A stretch of DNA of 64,000 nt from Ascaphus truei (Eukaryota > Chordata > Amphibia > Anura > Ascaphidae), in NCBI GenBank assembly GCA_036426205.1, contig CM071567.1, forward strand, positions 292,202,405 through 292,266,404. The letters are read 5' to 3'. Shown here one piece after another: positions 56,230 through 64,000 of this stretch. Both the position numbers and the translations under genes were made by a program. The notes under the pieces are model-generated. The model searched no databases, was not told where the DNA came from, and was given only the letters and a program-made list of their open reading frames with translations. Numbering within the stretch: position 1 is the first letter of the stretch; the number at the start of each line of letters is the position of its first letter.

Positions 56230-58009
56230 TGTAACGGGTTTTCCACCCCACCCAATCTCATATGTAGTGTGGGTGAGTAGAACATGTGTTGTTACCGGTG
56301 TGGTGCGTATACCTGCAGGCTCACAGGAGGTCTGAGCCTCGTAATGAGAGCCTGGGGTGAATCCTTGGAACGGATCTTCGTTTACAGCGCCTCCACCATA
56401 TGTAGGATTCTAGGGAAGGTAGAATGACCCTACATAGGAACCCCAATTGAAACACACACACAGCAAGTGATTATTAATAACTAAGGAATTTACTTTGAAC
56501 ATAGAACATATCATCGCATTTACATAACCTGTGTCCCTCTCACGAGGAGACACTACCAGTGACGTCTCGCAGGACGTTCCCCAACACTAGGTGATCCCAC
56601 CCAGTGTCCAGTGAAACCCCCACACCCAATGTCCCGTACTCCTACGGAGATAGTCAATGGGTGACTGCGCAGTCACTATTGGAATAGGCCTGTTGGTGGC
56701 ACTTAATAATGAAATACCTTCCGAGCATCCGATGCTCGGACCGCAACACACTTCTCAAAGGGTCAGACGTCCGTCTGATCCTATTCAGGTACTTCAACGA
56801 GGGTCCCACCGCTTCCCGGGAAACTCAGCAGTCTCTCGGTAACACCACCGTCGCACGGGCACAGCAACCGCCGCTATCCGCTTTCTTCTCAACTACTTCT
56901 AGCGTGAAAGCAACCCTAACCTAGGGCTGTCCCTGAGGAACCGCAACCTGGGATGGCTTGGGGAAACTCCTAGGGCCTGTGGACAATAACCTGCCCCCCT
57001 TCCCCTAGCTACCCAGTCTCAACTGTAACTGCTAATCCTAACAGCTAACGCACTGCAGCCAACACTCAGCTCACCACTGTCAGCCTGCAGGGATCCACAC
57101 ACACTTCACACACACGCACCCGCACGCCCAGCACATGCAGCGACACACACACAGACAGCTGCAATCACACACGCCACCGGGTCCCGTAGAATCCACTACT
57201 AGCACACCTGTGCCTATTTGCCAGTGCCCACAGCCCTCTCCGCTGTGGCACTGCCAAACCTGCACCTTACACACACTAAGGGCGACCTCCCTATCTAGGG
57301 CGTCCCTTACAGTACCACTAACCTGGTGGGGAGTTGGGGCCTACCTGGAGGGTGTGGGTACCTATCCGGATGCAGGAGTGCACTCACTCCCTGCTCATTC
57401 CTTCCCCTTCAGCTCCGCTGTCCAAATGACGTGACTCATGCAAAGCCCGGGAAAATGTATCTCTTTCCTCCAGGCACGTCTGCAGCTATTGGCTCTATCA
57501 AGCACCTGGTGCCTGCCTCGCTAGCCTCAGGGAAGTGTAGTCCCGAGGCCCTACAATAACATTGAGGCCGCGTGGTGCCTTCCCTCTGCCTACACAAACC
57601 TGTAATGGCCGCCGCAACCTCTCACTAACTCCCCTACTCTCGCGCGACTTCCTGCGCTTCCCTGCCCTCACGCCAAGTTCCCTGCTCTCGCAGCCTCCTG
57701 CGCATGCGCGACTTGCCCTGTCTTCGCAGCCTCCCTGCGGCCATGCGCGACTAATGGGCCTCCGGGACTCACTGCGCGATGCGCGAGTTGAAGCGCAATG
57801 GGCGCCCCCTATCGCCGTCCGGGAGCGCCGGGAGCCCTGAGATGCCGGTGCGGCCTTGGCAACCGGCCGCACGCGTCCCGGCAACCCCCGAGCGGGACCT
57901 GACCGCCCTCCCCGCCACTGCCGAACGGAGCCGCCATTGACGGGCGGCCGCCCCCGCGATCGGCAAGTCAGTGAGGGGGGTGCGGTAGCGCTGGGGAGAC
58001 CTGGCTACA
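56230..58009 (-). repeat. Long terminal repeat (3' LTR in sense)
   Basis: TGTAACGGGTTTTCC...GACCTGGCTACA, about 1780 bases, repeated at 60390-62173. TG...CA ends as usual. In the sense direction this copy lies downstream of a polypurine tract. It contains NRF-1-type GCGCATGCGCG and CG-rich promoter text and has many small deletions relative to the other copy. Confidence 0.85.
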
Positions 58010-60310
58010 CTCTCCCCCTGGTGAAACACCCAACGCCCTCGCTTGGGGAACGACATAGTATGGTACAATTTCACCTACTGAATATTTTCGTGGCATACCC
58101 CGTACACATAACATATCAATTTTGCACATCAGGTTACATGATACATCACCCCCAGTAACCGAGACCAGCTGAGACCATTGATGGGATGCCCCGAACTGAT
58201 CATGTGGGGGTACCTCACTTTTGCGTCCGTGAGCCTCCCCCAGAAAAATTTTCTGAAGAGCACACTCTAAAGCGACAGTTACTGGCTCTTCGCTACTTCC
58301 TCCCCCTGGTGGAAGGAGTAGCACAGTGTCTCTGAAGCAGACCTTTACCCGGTCATCCGCGGCAGGGATGCGGTAGACCAGGAGGCCAGGACCTTTCCCG
58401 CGGTCCACCACCTGGCGAATGGCACGCTCCTTTTTGGGCGTAAAGGAGGCCAGTCTCCCTGGATCTTCCTTTACACAGTCCTTGTCCCTACGGACTTGTG
58501 AGGCTTCCACTGAGAAGCGAGCACTGGGAAATGTCTCGGTTTCACATGGCAGGGGGGAAAAAGTAGACACCTTACCCCTGCGGTGATTCATGGTAGCCAA
58601 CAGGTCCTCGGGGACGCTGTCAGTTCCCACCTTGGTGGTATCGGAACCTGCCCCCGGCACTTCTGGGGCAGTCCACTTACGCGCTGAAAACTCGGGAGCG
58701 TTGGATCCCAGTCCTGGGACCACTCGTGTCGGAGCACACGAGCTCACACTCCGCTCAGGAACCGTAGCTTTGGCCTTCTTCACGGCCACCTCCCTCGGAG
58801 TCTGTGGGGAACAAGGGGGTTCCTTACCACTCGGCTGGCTGACGATGGGCTTCCCTTCTTCCGGAAGGATCGGCGGTAGACACTGGTCCACTCTCTCCTC
58901 TGGACAGCTACCTTCTAGTGAGGACACCTCCGCCAGGACGCGATGCAGAGGGGAACCCTTCACCCGGGCGACCAGACTTAAGGAGCCATCGTGCTCTGCG
59001 GTCACCTGGAGGCTCACCCCCGACACCCCTGGGGCAGTCGACTCACCCTTGTCGGCGTTAGGTACTGGTCCCCATTCTAGGACCGAGGGTACCTCTGTAG
59101 TAGGTCGGACTGACCATTGTAGGGCACACGGGCCCACAGCAGGGTCCGCAACATCGGAAGACACCTCTTCCAGGGTACACGGACCCACAGCAGACTCTAT
59201 ATCCTCTGCATTACCGCTGGGGTGGTTCGCCGGTAGGCGCATCGCCACCGATGGGACTTCCACCTTTTCCCCGGAAGATATCATGACAGTATCCTCCGCA
59301 AGGTAGTCACCAGATTCTCCTGAAATGCAGCCAGTGGTTGTGGGTACGAAGCTGGCGTGCTCCGGTACCTCCACTGCAGCCGCACTCTTCTCTGCCAAGG
59401 GTTCACTTAGCTCCTTAGCTGGCTCTGTAGGCTGGGGTACAATAGGCATCAAGAAAATTGCACCGCAACACTCACATCTGGGCTCCCACGCCAGTGCTCC
59501 CCTAGAACAGTCACAGGTGGGGCTAAAGCACTGTGTACACGGCTCCCCATCTACCTCGGTGATCCTGAAGTCTAGTGGCACTTGGGACATGACGGCTCCC
59601 TCCTCATAGGCTTCTTGCAAGCAGGGGCACAGTAGCATAAGGAGATCTATTCCTGGCGCTCGCCAGGGCACATACACATTAGGGTGTATCCCCTGACAGT
59701 CTATCTCATCCTCATCATAGAACAGAGAGTCTATCTCATCCTCATCCTTAGAGATCAGAGTGTCTATCACAGCGTCCACGTATGGTTGAAGATAACCGTG
59801 CTTGCTCCCCCTGGTGGAATCTAAAGGAAGGGCACTTTTTACAAGGAATTGTTTTTCGCTCTGCACTGAGTCACTCACAGCACAGGGGAGGGGCTCTGAT
59901 TTTCGCGCCAAACCCGGACAGAATGTTGCGACATCTTTCTGTGCAGGCTTGCAGTCAGCAGCACGTGCGCTCTCCTGATTTGGCGGGAGACGCCATTTTG
60001 CTGGGTCGGCATAGACTAGGGGGTACCCTTCTGAGGGGCCCCCGGGCATGAACAGTGCGGACGGTGCCTCTGCCAGGCATATATCCTCAGTGTGAGTTAC
60101 AACAAAAAGTATGGTTTTCCATGTGGACGTGGGATCTTGTTCCTCCTCTAAGACACATGCCCACGGCCACCCAGGAATTTTACACATACCCTCCCGGACC
60201 TTCATTGCGGGTATACTAGAGGGTATGCCTCCTACCGCCACTACCTGGCCAGGCTCCATATACTGCCTCAACGCCCAGGCAAGGACCTCGTCTCCGGACT
60301 TCACAAACAT
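57968..60310 (-). CDS. Single long ORF of the LTR element, gag/pol-tail-like
   Basis: About 780 codons from the first Met inside the internal region (60308-60310); the frame also stays open upstream into the LTR. It ends in the downstream LTR after reading through the polypurine tract. The N-terminus (SGDEVLAWALRQYMEPGQVV, then AVGGIPSSIP) weakly resembles the RRM-like start of PNMA/Gypsy-type Gag. The middle is acidic and Pro/Ser-rich, with two DEDEID words and a Cys cluster (CTQC...CDC...CECC). Near the C-terminus, GLLVYRIPAADDRVKVCF and LLLPPG recall the tail that follows Gypsy integrases. No protease, reverse transcriptase, RNase H or integrase core is visible. The gag/pol-remnant reading is inference. 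Confidence 0.6.
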   Translation of the reverse strand: MFVKSGDEVLAWALRQYMEPGQVVAVGGIPSSIPAMKVREGMCKIPGWPWACVLEEEQDPTSTWKTILFVVTHTEDICLAEAPSALFMPGGPSEGYPLVYADPAKWRLPPNQESARAADCKPAQKDVATFCPGLARKSEPLPCAVSDSVQSEKQFLVKSALPLDSTRGSKHGYLQPYVDAVIDTLISKDEDEIDSLFYDEDEIDCQGIHPNVYVPWRAPGIDLLMLLCPCLQEAYEEGAVMSQVPLDFRITEVDGEPCTQCFSPTCDCSRGALAWEPRCECCGAIFLMPIVPQPTEPAKELSEPLAEKSAAAVEVPEHASFVPTTTGCISGESGDYLAEDTVMISSGEKVEVPSVAMRLPANHPSGNAEDIESAVGPCTLEEVSSDVADPAVGPCALQWSVRPTTEVPSVLEWGPVPNADKGESTAPGVSGVSLQVTAEHDGSLSLVARVKGSPLHRVLAEVSSLEGSCPEERVDQCLPPILPEEGKPIVSQPSGKEPPCSPQTPREVAVKKAKATVPERSVSSCAPTRVVPGLGSNAPEFSARKWTAPEVPGAGSDTTKVGTDSVPEDLLATMNHRRGKVSTFSPLPCETETFPSARFSVEASQVRRDKDCVKEDPGRLASFTPKKERAIRQVVDRGKGPGLLVYRIPAADDRVKVCFRDTVLLLPPGGGSSEEPVTVALECALQKIFLGEAHGRKSEVPPHDQFGASHQWSQLVSVTGGDVSCNLMCKIDMLCVRGMPRKYSVGEIVPYYVVPQARALGVSPGGECSQVSPALPHPPH
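58010..58019 (-). other. Polypurine tract
   Basis: Minus-strand AGGGGGAGAG directly abuts the LTR start TGTAGCCAGG. It sets the sense orientation of the element. Confidence 0.75.
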
Positions 60311-60389
60311 AGCGACAAAAATAGGAACGGGACAATTTAGAAAAAAATGGACAGGGCACCCCAGGTGTATCTCAGCAGCGCCTCCAAAA

Positions 60390-62173
60390 TGTAAACGGGT
60401 TTTCCACCCCACCCAATCTCATATGTAGTGTGGGTGAGTAGAACATGTGTTGTTACCGGTGTGGTGCGTATACCTGCAGGCTCACAGGAGGTCTGAGCCT
60501 CCGCTAATGAGAGCCTGGGGTGAATCCTCTGGAACGGATCTTCGTTTACAGCGCCTCCACCTATGTAGGATTCTAGGGAAGTGTAGAATGACCCTACATA
60601 GGAACCCAATTAGAAACCACACACACAGTCAGTGATTATATAATAACTAAGGAATTTACTTTGAACATAGAACATATCATCGCATTTACATAACCTGTGT
60701 CCCTCTCACGAGGAGACACTACCCGTGACGTCTCGCAGGACGTTTCCCCAACACTAGGTGATCCCACCCAGTGTCCAGTGAAACCCCCACACCCAATGTC
60801 CCGTACTCCTACGGAGATAGTCAATGGGTGACTGCGCAGTCACTATGTGAATAGGCCTGTTGGTGCACTTAATAATGAAATACCTTCCGAGCACTCCGAT
60901 GCTCGGGACCGCAACACACTTCTCAAAGGGTCAGACGTCCGTCTGATCCTATTCAGGTACTTCCGCCGTGGACCCCAACGAGGGTCCCACCGCGTCCCGG
61001 GAACTCAGCAGTCTCTCGGTAACACCACCGTCGCACGGGCACAGCAACCGCCGCTATCCGCTTTCTTTCTCAACTACTTCTAGCGTGACAGCAACCCTAA
61101 CCTAGGGCCTGTCCCTGAGGAACCGCAACCTGGGATGGCTTGGGGAAAACTCCTAGGGCCTGTGGACAATAACCTGCCCCCCTTCCCCTAGCTACCCAGT
61201 CTCAACTGTAACTGCTAATCCTAACAGCCTAACGCACCTGCAGCCAACACTCAGCTCACACTGTCAGCCTGCAGGGATCCACACACACTTCACACACACT
61301 GCACGCACTGCGCCCAACACATGCAGCGACACACACACAGACAGCTGCAATCACACACAGCCACCTGGATCCCGTAGCAATCCACTACTAGCACACTGTG
61401 CCTATTTGCCAGTGCCCACAGCCCTCTCCGCTGTGGCACTGCCAAACCTGCACCTTACACACACTAAGGGCGACCTCCCTATCTAGGGCCGTCAGTTACC
61501 CACTAACCTGGTGGGGAGTTGGGGCCTACCTGGAGGGTGTGGGTACCTATCAGGATGCAGGAGCTGCACTCACTCCCTGCATCCTTCCTTCCCCTTCAGC
61601 TCCGCTGCTCCAACTGACGTGACTCATGCAAAGCCCGGGAAAATGTATCTCTTTCCTCCAGGGCAGTCCTGCAGCCCTATTGGCTCCTATCAAGCACCTG
61701 GTGCCTGCCTCGCTATGCCTCATGGGAATTGTAGTCCCGAGGCCCCTACAATAACATTGAGGCCGCGTGCGTGCCTTCCCTCTGCCTACACAAACCTGTA
61801 ATGGCCGCCGCAACCTCTCACTAACTCCCCTACTCTCGCGCGACTCTCCTGCGCCTTCCCTGCCCTCACGCAACTGTTCCCTGCCTCTCGCAGCCTCCCT
61901 GCGCATGCGCGACTCTGCCCTGTCTCTCGCAGCCTCCCTGCGCATGCGCGAGTTGAAGCGCAATGGCGGCGCCCTATCCGCCCGGCGCCGGGAGCCCTGA
62001 GATGCGCGTGCGGCCTTGGCAACCGGCCGCACGCGTCCCCGGCAACCCCCGAGCCGGGACCTGACCGCCCTCTCCCCTGCCACTGCCGAACGGAGCCGCC
62101 ATTGGACGCGGCGGCCCCCGCGATCGGCAGTCAGGTGAGGGGGGTGCGGTAGCGCTGGGGAGACCTGGCTACA
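60390..62173 (-). repeat. Long terminal repeat (5' LTR in sense)
   Basis: About 1784 bases, TGTAAACGGG...GACCTGGCTACA. On the minus strand it carries a ZNF143-like ACTACAATTCCCATGAGGC (61721-61739 region) and two NRF-1-type palindromes in a direct repeat (CTCGCAGCCTCCCTGCGCAT near 61888 and 61927), so the LTR likely brings its own CpG-type promoter. Confidence 0.85.
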
Positions 62174-62230
62174 TATATATAAATAAATTCAAATCAGTGT
62201 GTGGTTAAGTATATTGTATGTGTATTTATA

Positions 62231-62579
62231 CTGTGGTGAGAAACAATTACGGAAATTCCATATCTTTTCCATGATAACCATCTTGAATAAAAAACAGTAT
62301 TTTCTTAAATATCCGATAGGGTTTATACTAACAAATTCCATGTCTTTTGGGGAAAAAAAAAATGTATGAATTAGACAAACAATGAGTAAGAGTCGGGGTA
62401 TGTGAAAAAGTAAGCAAAAGACTGTTTTATCAGCTAAATTAAAGGGAATAATTAGAATCAGGTGTTTAAATGATTAGGTAGATCTTCAGGTGTGAATTTG
62501 GGAGGTTCCACCCTATATAAAGATCAGAAACTTTGGGAGTTTGGTCTTTACCATACAGGTGTGTGGAATCGCGTTATGT
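62231..62579 (+). mobile_element. Tc1-like element, left part of a second copy
   Basis: After TA, CTGTGGTGAGAAAC and then AATTCCATATCTTTTCCATG match the inverted end of the Tc1 at 20788-22788 (GGTGAGAAAG, AAAATTCCATAG). Homology continues through TTTTATCAGCTAAATTAAAG and GATCAGAAACTTTGG and stops near 62579. Confidence 0.7.
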
Positions 62580-63553
62580 GCAAAACAGTGAAACAAGTAG
62601 GCGCTCCTATTAACCACGTGTTAAGTGTGAATAATCAAGTAAACATATATTAAAGTGATAAAAAATATACGTTGTGACTTTATGAATTATAGTGATAAGT
62701 GCACTGTGGAAAAAAGTGTGTGCCAAGCATGTGCATTTTAAGTGAAACTTCTTTGTGTTTTGTCACAGAAATTGTATTTTTGATGGTGATGTTTTTTTTA
62801 ATTAAAAATCAAAACAGAATTTCAGTGCCAAGTGTGCGCGGCACCCCCCCCCCCCCCCCACTGTTTTACCTATTTGTACTTCTATATGTATAGTAACTGT
62901 GAATTACTTGTGTGTGTGTGTGTGTCTCTGTCTCTGCGTGTTTCTCTCTCTTTGTGAGTGTCTCTCTTTGTTGCTGTGTACACGCGTCTGTGTGCGTGTA
63001 CCTGTAGTGCGTGCATGTGGCACCGGCGCGCCTACTGCGCAAGTGCGGCCGGCCGTGGTGCCTACTGCGCAGGTGTGCCCCACAGCGCCTACTGCGCAGG
63101 TGCGCCCTACACAGGCACGCCGCATGACACTTACTGCGCTGGCATGTCGGGAACGACTCATGCGCATGTGCGCCGAGCAGGGAAGCCCTCTGCATGCGTG
63201 CCAGCAGTGACATAACTTCTGAGACTGCACTTCTGTCTCCAACAAGGAGTTTTACTCCAAGGAAAATGTTTCATATGGTAGGTGTCGGCATAGAAGTTTC
63301 ACTTCAATAATACAAATTGATTCTCCTTGCTCAAATCCTCTGGTAGGGACTGTCTTCCTCTGTCCCAACGGATTTCAAAAATCCAGAGGGAGCATGGGAG
63401 AATACAAAAAGAAACACAACTAAGTGCATTTGTAAGCGCAAAGTGACTTGACATTTGGTCTTGGCTTTTATGATATACCTACTCACAATGTGGCAGGTAA
63501 TAAAAGGCACATCAGTCTCAGGCAGTCTTGATCTTTGGGAATCATGAAGTTGG

Positions 63554-63605
<52 letters not shown>

Positions 63606-63838
63606 GTTGTGCTGTGTGTGTGTGTGTGTGCACGCGTAACCATGGTGCAGATCAAAAATATTCAATTTGATAAATTTAAAAGGTAAAAAAAAATGCACTC
63701 ACATGGTGTGCAATAATATAAAGCATGTAACACTATTGTGTATAAAACTGTTGACTGCGTGATAGTCTCACTGCCACCGCTCCATCTGACTTCTTTGGCA
63801 CTGATGGCAAAAAACAAAACTGCGTTTTGAATAAAAGA
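62580..63838. other. Unrelated sequence replacing the middle of the Tc1 copy
   Basis: About 1.26 kb in place of roughly 0.5 kb of Tc1. It holds a C run (62845-62859), a GC-rich unit CCTACTGCGCAGGTG repeated near 63031, 63061 and 63088, and a (GT)n tract (63555-63630). The open frames across the repeats are not credible genes. No element ends recognised. Confidence 0.5.
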
Positions 63839-64000
63839 ACCTCATCCCAACCGTCAAGTATGGTGGTGGGAGTGCGATGGTTTGGGCCTGCATTGATGCC
63901 TCAGGACATGGAAGTCTTGCCATCATTGACACGATCATGAATTCTGCACTGTATCAGAAGATTCTAGAGGAGAATGTCAGGTCATCCGTTCGTGAGCTGA
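63839..64000 (+). pseudogene. Tc1-like transposase fragment, cut by window end
   Basis: Plus-strand frame LIPTVKYGGGSAMVWACI, then GHGSLAIIDTIMNSALYQKI and LEENVRSSVREL, the catalytic-domain text of Tc1 transposases. It lines up with about 21950-21800 of the first copy. The upstream half of the gene is absent, and the window ends before the remainder can be seen. Confidence 0.75.

Larger units (their letters stand above)
56230..62173 (-). mobile_element. Non-autonomous LTR retrotransposon
   Basis: Two LTRs of about 1.78 kb flank a 2380-base internal region. TATA (56226-56229 and 62174-62177) may be the target duplication, although it lies in an AT repeat. The sense strand is minus because the polypurine tract AGGGGGAGAG sits next to the LTR at 58010-58019 (inverse of CTCTCCCCCT). 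The leader TTTTGGAGGCGCTGCTGAG after the other LTR is the primer-site candidate; the tRNA was not identified. No reverse transcriptase is encoded, so the element depends on another for movement. Confidence 0.85.

Noticed and set aside
58590..59609. Plus-strand frames of 238 and 94 codons
   Set aside because: Shadows of the LTR-element ORF on the minus strand; the polypurine tract and the longer frame fix the sense orientation.

Overview
This window looks like a transposon-rich intergenic or intronic stretch of a vertebrate genome, most likely an anuran amphibian. The reasons are the mix of L1-type, CR1/L2-type, Tc1, hAT, Helitron and very abundant PIF/Harbinger-type MITEs (TWA target duplications), TTAA MITEs that resemble frog T2/piggyBac-type elements, long AT-rich unique stretches, and no dense gene content. 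I cannot name the species. No complete host gene is visible. The host-gene evidence is a CpG-rich first-exon candidate on the minus strand (54410-54620), a promoter-like cluster at the left edge (81-310), a 58-codon minus-strand ORF (38075-38251), and one weak internal exon candidate (23267-23348).

Layout. 0-12 kb: a CR1 reverse-transcriptase remnant split by a MITE, a fold-back element, several Harbinger MITEs, a CA minisatellite in a C-rich/G-rich island (5.7-7.1 kb), and a near-perfect 187-bp palindrome (7194-7380). 12.2-15.7 kb: a CR1/L2-group LINE with several frameshifts whose N-terminus carries a 2A-type D-x-E-x-N-P-G-P motif. 16-20 kb: a hAT MITE with an 8-bp target duplication, back-to-back Harbinger MITEs, and a tRNA-derived SINE inside another MITE. 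20.8-22.8 kb: a decayed Tc1-like transposon on the minus strand that holds a 501-bp Helitron. 24.3-31.2 kb: a full-length L1-type element on the minus strand with a perfect 14-bp target duplication, an intact 318-codon ORF1, an intact 1266-codon ORF2 and an unusually long 1.45-kb inter-ORF spacer. 34-35.5 kb: a Tc1 end abutting a broken L1-lineage copy.

36-54 kb: more Harbinger and TTAA MITEs, a G-rich minisatellite, two opposite copies of a 332-bp TA MITE (one nested in a 5'-truncated L1), and a dispersed repeat family. 54-55 kb: CpG island with the minus-strand first-exon candidate. 56.2-62.2 kb: an LTR retroelement with about 1.78-kb LTRs, sense on the minus strand, whose 2.4-kb internal region is one long ORF with no reverse transcriptase, protease, RNase H or complete integrase. 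62.2-64 kb: a second Tc1-like copy whose middle is replaced by unrelated sequence.

Together the elements give a relative insertion history (Helitron into Tc1; TA MITE into truncated L1; SINE into MITE; Harbinger MITE into CR1; Harbinger MITEs into the target duplications of earlier Harbinger MITEs). The items most worth follow-up are the LTR element's unexplained ORF, the intact L1 with its long spacer, the 2A-bearing LINE, and a sequence module shared by otherwise different Harbinger MITE families.
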